The notes under the pieces were generated by a model. The model was not told where the DNA came from, ran no database searches, and saw nothing but the letters and a program-made list of their open reading frames with translations. From positions 36,134 through 100,133 of the forward strand of contig JBGTQJ010000034.1 in assembly GCA_041941305.1 (NCBI GenBank): a stretch of 64,000 nt of DNA, written 5' to 3'. Each line of letters opens with the position of its first letter. Position 1 is the stretch's first letter. Made by a program: the position numbers and the translations under genes. The DNA is from JANSWP01 sp041941305. GTDB lineage: Bacteria; Bacteroidota; Bacteroidia; Chitinophagales; Saprospiraceae. Shown here in pieces: positions 42,660-51,743 of this stretch.

Positions 42660-45600
42660 TTAGCTCCCTAGCCCAACATTAAACAAATCAGTATTGACCA
42701 AATTGACATTTAATTGGCTCAAATCCAGTGCGCCTCTTAAACGTCTGATGTGTAAGTCATAATCTTTGATAACCAATCCGAATTGTCCAGGATCTACTTT
42801 TTGCATATTTCTTCCAAAGTCGAGGGTCGCCGTATTGCCTTTTGCATTTATGGCAGCCAAAATTGCAGGCAATAATTGCCCCAATGGACTTTCCTTTATC
42901 GCATCGGGATCTACAGCTCGTTTTTTGGCTAATTCTACTGTTTCAGTGATAGTATCTACCAGATCTTCCCATTCCCATTGTCCACTCAAAGTTGGGCTAA
43001 CTGCAAGTAAAATTGCATTTGGTGCTTCATTATTGGGCTGGTCATAATGCATGGCAATTCCAGCGTTCGTATCTTTCTCAGGAATGATTTCCGTCCATTC
43101 ATCAACTAGTAAACCACATTGCTGATTGCCTGTACTTCGATACCGTTCTGGAAACTCCATGAATAAAGAAAGGGTATCTTGGTGGGGTTCGTAATCACCA
43201 TATTCCATTCCTACCCATCTGTCACCTCCCGTAGGGTCTAATGGAAGTTGAACTGGGCGTGTGGTACTCTTAGGTTCTCCCCTTGCCAACAATTCAGACA
43301 TGGTGTGTATCTCATGGAAAGTCTTGATTCTGGGTCGAATAGGTACCAAAGACTGCAACCATTCCTCTCTTGGAAAATCACCAGCATGATCTAATAATGT
43401 AGCATTGGTCCTGGCAGTTTCAAAATCAGCTTGTTTTGGGATTCGATATTGAGGATAAGCTCTGAAGGATTTGCCCATGATGGATTCTATGATTTCCAAC
43501 AAAATGGCTCCCATTTCCTCCTGATTGCCAGCTTCAGTTTCTATATTGTCAAATCGTTCTCTTGCTTTCCCTCTCTTTTCTACACTTTCTTCCAGAATAT
43601 TTTCTGCCAATTGAGTCAAAGTCAAAAGTGATGTTGCATCATAGTTTCTTTCTAAAGATGGTAAAGCATGAGTCCAGCCCAGGCTTACATAATATAAAAG
43701 GCTTGATCGAACTCTATTAGCTCTTGATTTGATAGTATCTGCATTATTTTCAAGATTTTCCTCATCCCAGGGCATGGTATTTTTTAAAGAAGATAACCTC
43801 AAACCAAGGTCTTGATTTTCGTCAGCCATCTTGTCTAAAAGAATATCTACCCGATTTCTCAGCAGTTGAGCCCAAACCCTTGAACTTGCTTCTCCAATAT
43901 CAGGATCATGAGCAGGCAAAAAGTCCGAAGGTCTTAGTGGACGAGAATTGAGTATGATTTCCGCCAATGATAATACCAATGGTTCAAGCGTAAATAAATC
44001 AATAAAACTAGAGGTAAAATCTGTTCGGTCAGCTTCCAGAATTTCAACAATTTGATCTTCATTCAAGTCGTATTCTTCTCTACAATATTCATTGACCCGA
44101 TATCTAAATTCACTTTCATTTTCATGATGCGGTTGCTGATGCAGCATGTACACAAGGTCAATAGGCTGAATAGATAGTTCGGTTAGTTTAAAGTTTTCAT
44201 ATTGATAGGTAGGAGCACCAGTCTCATCTACACCTGTTTGCCAACGCACTCTTATCTTAATCCAATTGAAAGCTGGCAATTTTTGTCCAATCCATATATT
44301 TAAATGTGGAGAAAGAGAAGAACGCATGGTAGAACTTCCACCACCAAAAGAAGGATTACCCACTAGAGGGAATTTAATACAAACTTTATGCGTCACCGTG
44401 ATTCCACTTCCAGGCACCTTTACGATTTCTGGTAGATCTTGAATTCCTCCACCACTATTTAAGGTTCTTAATACTGCATTGGCGCGCTCGGGCTGGCTTA
44501 AAACCATTTGGTAAATAGATTCGGCAGTCAATAAGTCCTTGGTTGCATCTACTGCTGCTTTGAGTTCTGCAATTTGACCATTCACAAAGTTTCCTACTTC
44601 AGCAATAATCGCATTAGCTCGAGCCAAGGGTTCTATTTCATCTCTAATTTGTTGTTCCCAATCAGCAACTTTTATCAAAGCAAGTCCATTGACCACATTT
44701 CGAGCTACTATTTGCTCTTGAGCCGAATTATCTGGGTCGTCAATATCTCTGGACTTGAATGGGAATGCCAAACGAAATTCCAAAAGATGTTGTTGGAAAT
44801 CATTTTCATGCATTGCTCTTTCAAAACGATAACCCAGAAGTGCGCCCAATTCCTGTCTATTTTTCAACCCTTGTAGTAAAGACATAGCAATTCGAACCCT
44901 ACTGGAATTCAAATTGATAGCCAGATTTTCTTCTGGAGCACCAGTTGTTCTTCTTGCTAAATAACCACTCCTCAACACAGCAGCTGTGATAGCATGACCA
45001 AGAGAAGGAGTCGGAATAAACCCTTGATTTTTGGAATCTTCGCGAGGGTTTGCCAAGACTTTACCATGCAAATTATTGAAATCCAACAATTGGGTGAAAC
45101 CCGTATCGCCCAGATAAATCCATGATTCATTCAAGATTGGATTGATTTGAGCAGAACTCAATTGAGAATTTCCAAAATCGAAAATTGGCAAAATACCTCG
45201 TGGTGTACTTCCGAGCTCATTCAGTTCAGATTCAACCAATTCAGCAACGGAGAGTCCTCTAATCTCAGCAGGTTTTATATTTTCCAGATAGCCATAGGCT
45301 CCATAGAAAATTCCAGTTTGTTCACTTTCCCTCAATTCTACCAATCGTTGATTCACCAGACCAGTCAACCAGGCGTCCAGACGATAGTGGCAGGTATCCA
45401 AATGTTCGGTAAATAAGCGTTCGAGGTAAGCAGTTGGCAATTTGCCAAGTTCTTCGAGGTAAGTTTTGGTTTGTTTTAATTGTTCAATCAATTCTGATGA
45501 AGTAACTGTATCTGCAGAAGATACACCAGAATTTAGGTATTCTCCAACCGTAGTTTCTTCTGTACTTCCTTCAGGAGTATATGGCAATTGGAAAATACGC

Positions 45601-48371
45601 CATCTATCATTTGGAATCAGAATATTGAGTAAATCTTCATTCTCCAGATAGCTTTGGATTTCCTCTTCTATTTCTAATTCAGTTGCTTCACGTCCTAAAT
45701 CATTTTCAAGTTTTTTAGCAACAAAAGGAGAAAATGCTTCCAAGAATTTGTTGTTAAGACGAAGCGTATTGGTATCACCCTCCTGTTCGACCAAGACCAT
45801 ACTTTCTTCGAAATCAATGCCCAATACTTCTGAAATAACATCATTTTCAAATCCCAACCCTATTCCAACATCCAAGTACTGGCGAAGCAAAGCATGCCTG
45901 GCGAGTAGATACAACATGGCTTGAGGAGGAAGTGGACCAATTTTAATTGTACCTGGAATCAAATTAAATTCAAGGCTAGTATCATCATTACTGAATACAC
46001 CATCTGAGAATGAAACTTGACTTTCAGAACGATCGTCCCCAATAACTTTAAATTTTAATTCAAAAATTGTTCGATCAAAGACTGGAAGTTCAAACGGACC
46101 TAATTCCCACGAAACAGAAATAGTACCATCTGATGCACTAGAAGAATCAAAACTATCTGTGGTCAAATTAACTAAAGCGACAACATTAGCTTCCTGAAAT
46201 TGAAGAACTTCGGGGTTGAAATTGATGTCGAAACTAAAAGCATCCATCAAGGTGAAATTGAAAATTCTAACTGGAATACTTACAATTTCTCCTTTGGGTG
46301 CAAACATATCTGGAGCTGCTACACTGATATCCGAATCTATTAAGATAGGTCCAGGACTGAATGGAGGATTTTCTCCCAAAAAGTTTTCCGTTCTTACATC
46401 ATTGTAATTCACATCAGATGCCCCTAGCCAGGACAAATAGTTTTTATCATCGACCATTGACTTTATAGACGCAGTTTCCGATAAAGTCCCCTTGTCAATC
46501 AGAGGTCCATTCAAAAAACTTTTTCTGTCAGAGTGGACATAATAATAGGCAGGTGTATTTACTCTTGTCTGGATTCCCCAGGTATTGTATTGGGCAATTA
46601 ATGCATCTATTTGAGTCGCTCTATTGGTGGGGTCAGGAGCTGCTGGCAATTGCTCCCTTGCATTTTCAATAAATCGATCTCCAAGCGAAGAGCGTTGGAA
46701 AAAATCTACTGAGCCGGCATGCAATCCCAACAAATTAAATAATGTTGGCGATACCTCATCTTCTGGCAAATCTTTATTCAGATGTTTCAAATTTGCCACC
46801 ATTTCTTCCCAGGCACTGCTCAACGGATTGAGTAAATTATTGATCAGATTATTTAAAAATCGATTGTCTGGATGTCCCTCAGCAAGTGTCCATTTTGAGA
46901 ATGCAGTTGTGGGTAAAATACCATAGGGTTGGTCATCAACGCGGATAGATGGTAGCAAACCTCTACCAGAAACATAATTGAAAAAGAATTCCTTAACTTT
47001 ATTTAGAGTTGCTTTATCAATATCAGGAGTGAACAATTGAGGAAGGAAATAGCCCAAAGTTGCTGACCAAAGGACAGCATTCATACGCATTGCATCACGA
47101 GCTTCCATCCCATCTGCATTGGCTACTTTTTGAAATACTGAATCATCCAATCCCAATGCCTCCGCCAATCGCTGTCCATCTGTTTTTTCAGCATGTTGGG
47201 TCGTCAATCTGAATCCGGTACTTTGCTGTTTAAAGCTTTCTTCGGGTTCTATATCATCCGCTCCTTTTTTGGAAGATTCTTTTTGAGTATTGTTGGTAGG
47301 CGTACCTTTTGGAAGAAAGGACATTCCGCCAGGCTTTCGGTGATGATTGACAAATAACTGCTCGACCTTCCTACGATTTGCCTCTTTATCTGAATTTGTC
47401 TGTATTCCTAGTGCAATGATTTTATCAAAACCTTCATCAATTTCATCTTCTTCCAGTGGAATTCTAAACCCCATCCCAACTTTTACAGCTTCCTCAAAAT
47501 CTGTCATCCATCTAAAATATTCAGGAATGATTCGTCCAGTCTCAGTTTCATCAAAATCAGTTACCGGATTGCCTTCTTCATCCTCTTCCAAAGTCGTTGG
47601 GTCAAAACTCAATGGCAAAGGGTTCGTTACTGGTTCGCAGATATATTCCTTTTGGGTATTTCCTTTTTGTGTGATGATGACAAATTTGTCTGGAAGCACC
47701 TCTGCTTTTGGAGTTTCGGTCCAGCTTTCATCTTTTAATTCAATGACTGGAAACTCTGGAGGAGCAACCAATTCCATTGCATTGCCGGTATGATTAGTAG
47801 GCTTGGTTTTTTCAATTACATAACCAGCCCTCGAATTTCCATAGCTTCCTTCCACAACTCTCCAGGCGCCCAATTTTAAATTTTCTACCCGAGTACATAA
47901 TTCTGTCAATCCTGGGTCCAAGCCTTCCATCGCTTTCCAAATCTCATTCCAGTAAGCAAATCCCACATCGCGTTCATCTTCCGTCAATTTTTCCTCATGG
48001 GTTTGAACAAAAATATCATCTGGATAGACCCTAACCCACAGCTCATGTTTATCTGGAACCAAGGGTAATGCTCCCTCAGGCAAACCTCCTCCCAATGCGG
48101 TTACCTCTACTCCAGGAAGGAAAAGACCATTGGGCAAATTTGCTGCTCCATTCAAAGCATTATTCAAAGTGGATAACCTTGCTTGCACTTGTGCTCCTAC
48201 AGCGTGATCAGCCGAATCGGCAACAACAGTGCTGATAAATGCTTTGCTTACATGCTTGATTGTCATGTATCGCAATTGCATCTTCACAGGAAGCATCATC
48301 AAGGGAATGTGATCATCCAGCTGGCGGATTTGTTCCTTGTATTCATTCAGAAGTGTAGATTGGTCTGCCAT
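42660..48371 (-). CDS. Giant 1903-residue unrecognised protein with inserted cohesin-like domain (cassette gene 4)
   Basis: No signal peptide. N-terminal landmarks: MLPVKMQLRYM, then HELWVRVYPDDIFVQTHEEKLT (about residues 128-150) and FAYWNEIWKA. DDQPYGILPTTAFSKW lies near residue 477. Residues about 683-812 form a separate beta-sandwich like a cohesin domain (SFDINFNPEVLQFQEANVVA, IFELKFKVIGDD, FSDGVFSNDD, GTIKIG). The flanking sequence then resumes a helical, Leu-rich body (PPQAMLYLLARHALLRQY). The C-terminal third has YGDYEPHQDTLSLFMEFPER and ends RRLRGALDLSQLN-V-L. It follows the 1095-residue gene by 84 bp, a gap that holds a heptamer repeat. I recognise no family. Size and multi-segment build suggest a scaffold. 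Confidence 0.9.
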   Translation of the reverse strand: MADQSTLLNEYKEQIRQLDDHIPLMMLPVKMQLRYMTIKHVSKAFISTVVADSADHAVGAQVQARLSTLNNALNGAANLPNGLFLPGVEVTALGGGLPEGALPLVPDKHELWVRVYPDDIFVQTHEEKLTEDERDVGFAYWNEIWKAMEGLDPGLTELCTRVENLKLGAWRVVEGSYGNSRAGYVIEKTKPTNHTGNAMELVAPPEFPVIELKDESWTETPKAEVLPDKFVIITQKGNTQKEYICEPVTNPLPLSFDPTTLEEDEEGNPVTDFDETETGRIIPEYFRWMTDFEEAVKVGMGFRIPLEEDEIDEGFDKIIALGIQTNSDKEANRRKVEQLFVNHHRKPGGMSFLPKGTPTNNTQKESSKKGADDIEPEESFKQQSTGFRLTTQHAEKTDGQRLAEALGLDDSVFQKVANADGMEARDAMRMNAVLWSATLGYFLPQLFTPDIDKATLNKVKEFFFNYVSGRGLLPSIRVDDQPYGILPTTAFSKWTLAEGHPDNRFLNNLINNLLNPLSSAWEEMVANLKHLNKDLPEDEVSPTLFNLLGLHAGSVDFFQRSSLGDRFIENAREQLPAAPDPTNRATQIDALIAQYNTWGIQTRVNTPAYYYVHSDRKSFLNGPLIDKGTLSETASIKSMVDDKNYLSWLGASDVNYNDVRTENFLGENPPFSPGPILIDSDISVAAPDMFAPKGEIVSIPVRIFNFTLMDAFSFDINFNPEVLQFQEANVVALVNLTTDSFDSSSASDGTISVSWELGPFELPVFDRTIFELKFKVIGDDRSESQVSFSDGVFSNDDTSLEFNLIPGTIKIGPLPPQAMLYLLARHALLRQYLDVGIGLGFENDVISEVLGIDFEESMVLVEQEGDTNTLRLNNKFLEAFSPFVAKKLENDLGREATELEIEEEIQSYLENEDLLNILIPNDRWRIFQLPYTPEGSTEETTVGEYLNSGVSSADTVTSSELIEQLKQTKTYLEELGKLPTAYLERLFTEHLDTCHYRLDAWLTGLVNQRLVELRESEQTGIFYGAYGYLENIKPAEIRGLSVAELVESELNELGSTPRGILPIFDFGNSQLSSAQINPILNESWIYLGDTGFTQLLDFNNLHGKVLANPREDSKNQGFIPTPSLGHAITAAVLRSGYLARRTTGAPEENLAINLNSSRVRIAMSLLQGLKNRQELGALLGYRFERAMHENDFQQHLLEFRLAFPFKSRDIDDPDNSAQEQIVARNVVNGLALIKVADWEQQIRDEIEPLARANAIIAEVGNFVNGQIAELKAAVDATKDLLTAESIYQMVLSQPERANAVLRTLNSGGGIQDLPEIVKVPGSGITVTHKVCIKFPLVGNPSFGGGSSTMRSSLSPHLNIWIGQKLPAFNWIKIRVRWQTGVDETGAPTYQYENFKLTELSIQPIDLVYMLHQQPHHENESEFRYRVNEYCREEYDLNEDQIVEILEADRTDFTSSFIDLFTLEPLVLSLAEIILNSRPLRPSDFLPAHDPDIGEASSRVWAQLLRNRVDILLDKMADENQDLGLRLSSLKNTMPWDEENLENNADTIKSRANRVRSSLLYYVSLGWTHALPSLERNYDATSLLTLTQLAENILEESVEKRGKARERFDNIETEAGNQEEMGAILLEIIESIMGKSFRAYPQYRIPKQADFETARTNATLLDHAGDFPREEWLQSLVPIRPRIKTFHEIHTMSELLARGEPKSTTRPVQLPLDPTGGDRWVGMEYGDYEPHQDTLSLFMEFPERYRSTGNQQCGLLVDEWTEIIPEKDTNAGIAMHYDQPNNEAPNAILLAVSPTLSGQWEWEDLVDTITETVELAKKRAVDPDAIKESPLGQLLPAILAAINAKGNTATLDFGRNMQKVDPGQFGLVIKDYDLHIRRLRGALDLSQLNVNLVNTDLFNVGLGS

Positions 48372-48387
48372 TTCAGGGTGTGTTTCG

Positions 48388-48415
48388 AGTTGCGAGTAAC
48401 CAGTTGCGAGTTTGA
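48388..48415. repeat. Short heptamer repeat inside the giant operon
   Basis: AGTTGCG, AGTAACC, AGTTGCG, AGTTTGA: four 7-bp words in phase in the 84-bp gap between cassette genes 3 and 4. It resembles the arrays at 10022 and 18670. Confidence 0.6.
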
Positions 48416-48455
48416 AAGCTTGTAAAAACTCGTAAAATGGACTCCATTCCCGGAA

Positions 48456-51400
48456 TTAACAATTTGGATCATCTGGTAGCATGTCACTTGCATGGATGGC
48501 TACCATAAATGGAACCTGCAATAAGATATTTGCCATGTGGGCAGCATTTTTCGCCCAACCAAATTCAGCTGTATTTTCTCGAGTATCTATTGGCTTGGTT
48601 GAGTCTGAAAAAGCTGTATTCAGATCAATAAAACCATTATCTGATATATCAATTTTATCCCAGGATAAATCTTCCCATTCAGTAAATTCACCACCACCAC
48701 CACCAGTATCTTCATCCGGAATCGGTAAATCTGCCCCAAAAGCGGTTTCACCAGGTCTTTCTTTCACAACTACAAACCAGCCCGAATTGAATGCTTCGGG
48801 TTCGTTATTTACATCAAAGTCTTCGTCTTCCACAATATCCAGATCTACCCCGTTTGCTTCAATTGGAGAAACATGATTGAATCCAAGAAAAGTAATATCT
48901 GGTTCTGCCTTTGCTTGGAAAGCTGGAAATTGGTATAGAGGCGTATCTTCATTTATGGTTCTACCATGAATCTTGTTATCTGCTGCATTTCGAACCCATT
49001 TTGCTTTCTGAAGATAGATCACAGTGTTTGGAAATTTTTTTAATAATTCTCCTCTTACTACAAAAATCAATCGATTCCCCTGGTCTTCACCCAAAGGATG
49101 ATTTTCTCCTAGGCTTCTGTATTCACTACCTGCAGGAACGTCTTGATTCCAAAGATGAATTTCCTTAATATCATTTGTTCTATTAGCTTCAATTACATTA
49201 TCCGCATCTTCCCAAAATTTGCAGAAATAGGTTCCTCTCAAATCCGTCGGATATTCCCGCCATAGCAGTTCTCTTGCCATTTCATGGTTTAAACCCACCA
49301 TGAAGGCTTCTATGAAAGCCTGATTCGTTTTGAGCAATGAAAAACTTTCATTCGGAATTTTATCCATCCCTGGGAGTAGTAGTTCTTCGGATTCATCTCT
49401 TAGTTCAATGTAGGTGGGTTCCTGAAACTTTGGATAAGCCATTACCTGAAATAGCTCATCTGGGTTTTGACTTGCAAATGCCATCGCCATAGGGGAAGTA
49501 GCAAATAGAATATTGGTTTCCGGGATAAATCTTCTCCCAATTTTTACGGTTTTCCAAACCTTTTGTGAGACGGTTTTGGAGGGCGATAATCGGGTTGATA
49601 AAGTAGTTAAAATACTTCCCTCTCCATCATCCTCCAAATCTACTTCTGTAACTTGTGGAGCCTCTCGCCAGTTACTGTCATCATTTAGCCAATCCTGAAT
49701 TCCAGGTATAGTTGCTAAAAATTCATTTTCGTCCTCACTATCTGCAGCTACCACGGCTGAGGTTGCAGTTCCAATAATGCCTCCACCAATTCCTAATCGA
49801 TTTAAAATATCTCCCAAAACCCCAGAATCAATCCATCCGCCAGGTCTATCATTGAAATTAGGAGGAGAGAATACTACACCACCACCTACTACACCACCAT
49901 CAATTTGGTTTATGATATCATTAAAATCATTCGAATTATAGACCAAGCCACCTTGCTGAATATTTGCAGGGCTTGAAAGAATATCACTGTGATTGGTCAT
50001 CACTTCATTGACCACCCCCGTCTGCAAGTTGGCACCTGCCCTCCTAATCAGAGGATTATTGGGACGAGTAAACTTGGTGAATCCTCCTTGCATGATTGTA
50101 GTAGGGACCTGACTATCGGCAATGAAGTTGCGAACAGTACCTCCCAATTGACTTAGAGAAGCCTTTGCGTGTAAAAGGGCTGTACAATTGATAAAATCAA
50201 CAGGAGGGAGGTTTTCAAAATAGTTCTGATATAAATTATTACTGATTTCAAGGGAGAAAGTACCAGCTTTCAATTCATCATTAGCTCTTAGAATATCACC
50301 CACTTGTTCCCAGGCTCTATCCATTAAAGATTCTTGATGTTTTTGAATGTTTTTTGTACCAAATGCTGCTGCAACTCTATTTCTCGGATCTAAATTTAAT
50401 TGATGAAACCAATATTCCCTCTGCCCGTCTGTTGGTTCAGTTGGGGTATCTGCTTCGGGTCGATCGTCGTTAAAGTTAATCTTTTGGGGGTCTTCACCTG
50501 AATGCCAAACCCCATACATTGGAGGTAAAACTATTGGGTCATCTATCTGATCATCCTCTGCAAAAAATGTGAATTCAAGCAATGGATTGGTGCCTGCTGA
50601 GGTCGGTTCTTTTAAATCTACATTTAAATTCAGGATATCCTTCAATTCTTGCACATAACGCCTCTTTTCATTTTTTAAATCCGTTTCAGTTTCATCTACA
50701 TAGTTTTCAAAATCTTCTCGGAAAACATCCGTTGTTTGTATGGCTCCTTCTAGCTGCAAAGTTCGATTTCCTCCTGAGTAAAATAATCTGTCACCAAAGC
50801 TGCGATCTTGCATGTCCATCGGACGTTTTCCAATACCCGTAGAGGCATCCAGTACAACAGGGTCTATTTGCCGAACTAAAAACTCAAAATCTTCAGCATT
50901 TCCAGTTCTAAAATACCACTCATGGAAGTATGGCCATTTGCCCGCAAATTCATCTGCCTGATGTTCCGCCCAACTATGTAATTGTACATCCGACTGAATG
51001 ATTCTTTCATTTTTTGCTCCCAAGCCTGCTAATCTTCCTTGCTCAAAAGCTGGAATCAAAAAGGCATGATAAGCAGTATTTGCTTTCAGTCGTCGTGGAC
51101 AAAGTAGCCTTGCTGAAGCAGCATTCGGATTGCTTTGAATTAAATTGAAAAGTGCATCTGCGGAGCGATTACCTCGATCTTCATCATCGCCATTCTCATC
51201 ATTTAGCAAAAATTTATTGACATGAACATGCGCCCAAGCCCAGGTTTGAGTACCATCTGGAGGAAAAGCTATTTCCTGCTCTCCATGTGTAATAGCAGGA
51301 TTTGGTGAATTGGGCACAACGATTCTTTCAAATTCATTTACTTCTAAAACCAGAAGCCACAACCAAGGGCGCAATTTTCCACCATCAGCTCGAGCTGGTG

Positions 51401-51743
51401 AATATCGCCAGGGAAGGTCTTCCTCATAAAATTCAATATAGGGCAGATAATGAGGTTCAAAATTGGTAATACCATTCAGCGGTTCCACTTTTACAATTGA
51501 CCTTTTATTCAAGCCAATTACCTCACCAGGACCTACTATTTGAATGCTTTTACCTACTGTTTGAGCATGTTCATAATTGCTGCCTCCTACAGGAACACCC
51601 TGAACTTTTGCATTGATTAGAATAGAAGCTCTTGCACGAGGATCTGCAGGTGGTGCTGCTCCAAGATTATCTACTTCTGAAATTTCAGATGCAATGCCCT
51701 GTCTGACCCAGGGTAAAAATGAATATTTGGCTAATTCGCTCAT
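48456..51743 (-). CDS. Unrecognised 1095-residue protein (cassette gene 3)
   Basis: No signal peptide. The N-terminus SFLPWVRQGIASEIS is followed by RARASILINAKV, GPGEVIGLNKRSIVKVEP (71-88), YLPYIEFYEEDLPWRY (99-114) and LRPWLWLLVLEVNEFER (124-140). Further patterned blocks are LLCPRRLKANTAYHAFLIPAF, GRLAGLG, FHEWYFRTGNAEDFEFLVR and LNLDPRNRVAAAFGTKNIQ (near 450). A Gly-rich, low-complexity stretch around residues 610-670 (GGGVVFSPPNFNDRPGG, IGGGIIGTATSAVVAA) and a DEDTGGGGGEF linker interrupt it. No family is recognised. Its ATG overlaps the stop of the DUF6603-like gene (ATGA), so the two are translationally coupled. The tail ends in helical IHASDMLPDDPNC. Confidence 0.9.
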   Translation of the reverse strand: MSELAKYSFLPWVRQGIASEISEVDNLGAAPPADPRARASILINAKVQGVPVGGSNYEHAQTVGKSIQIVGPGEVIGLNKRSIVKVEPLNGITNFEPHYLPYIEFYEEDLPWRYSPARADGGKLRPWLWLLVLEVNEFERIVVPNSPNPAITHGEQEIAFPPDGTQTWAWAHVHVNKFLLNDENGDDEDRGNRSADALFNLIQSNPNAASARLLCPRRLKANTAYHAFLIPAFEQGRLAGLGAKNERIIQSDVQLHSWAEHQADEFAGKWPYFHEWYFRTGNAEDFEFLVRQIDPVVLDASTGIGKRPMDMQDRSFGDRLFYSGGNRTLQLEGAIQTTDVFREDFENYVDETETDLKNEKRRYVQELKDILNLNVDLKEPTSAGTNPLLEFTFFAEDDQIDDPIVLPPMYGVWHSGEDPQKINFNDDRPEADTPTEPTDGQREYWFHQLNLDPRNRVAAAFGTKNIQKHQESLMDRAWEQVGDILRANDELKAGTFSLEISNNLYQNYFENLPPVDFINCTALLHAKASLSQLGGTVRNFIADSQVPTTIMQGGFTKFTRPNNPLIRRAGANLQTGVVNEVMTNHSDILSSPANIQQGGLVYNSNDFNDIINQIDGGVVGGGVVFSPPNFNDRPGGWIDSGVLGDILNRLGIGGGIIGTATSAVVAADSEDENEFLATIPGIQDWLNDDSNWREAPQVTEVDLEDDGEGSILTTLSTRLSPSKTVSQKVWKTVKIGRRFIPETNILFATSPMAMAFASQNPDELFQVMAYPKFQEPTYIELRDESEELLLPGMDKIPNESFSLLKTNQAFIEAFMVGLNHEMARELLWREYPTDLRGTYFCKFWEDADNVIEANRTNDIKEIHLWNQDVPAGSEYRSLGENHPLGEDQGNRLIFVVRGELLKKFPNTVIYLQKAKWVRNAADNKIHGRTINEDTPLYQFPAFQAKAEPDITFLGFNHVSPIEANGVDLDIVEDEDFDVNNEPEAFNSGWFVVVKERPGETAFGADLPIPDEDTGGGGGEFTEWEDLSWDKIDISDNGFIDLNTAFSDSTKPIDTRENTAEFGWAKNAAHMANILLQVPFMVAIHASDMLPDDPNC

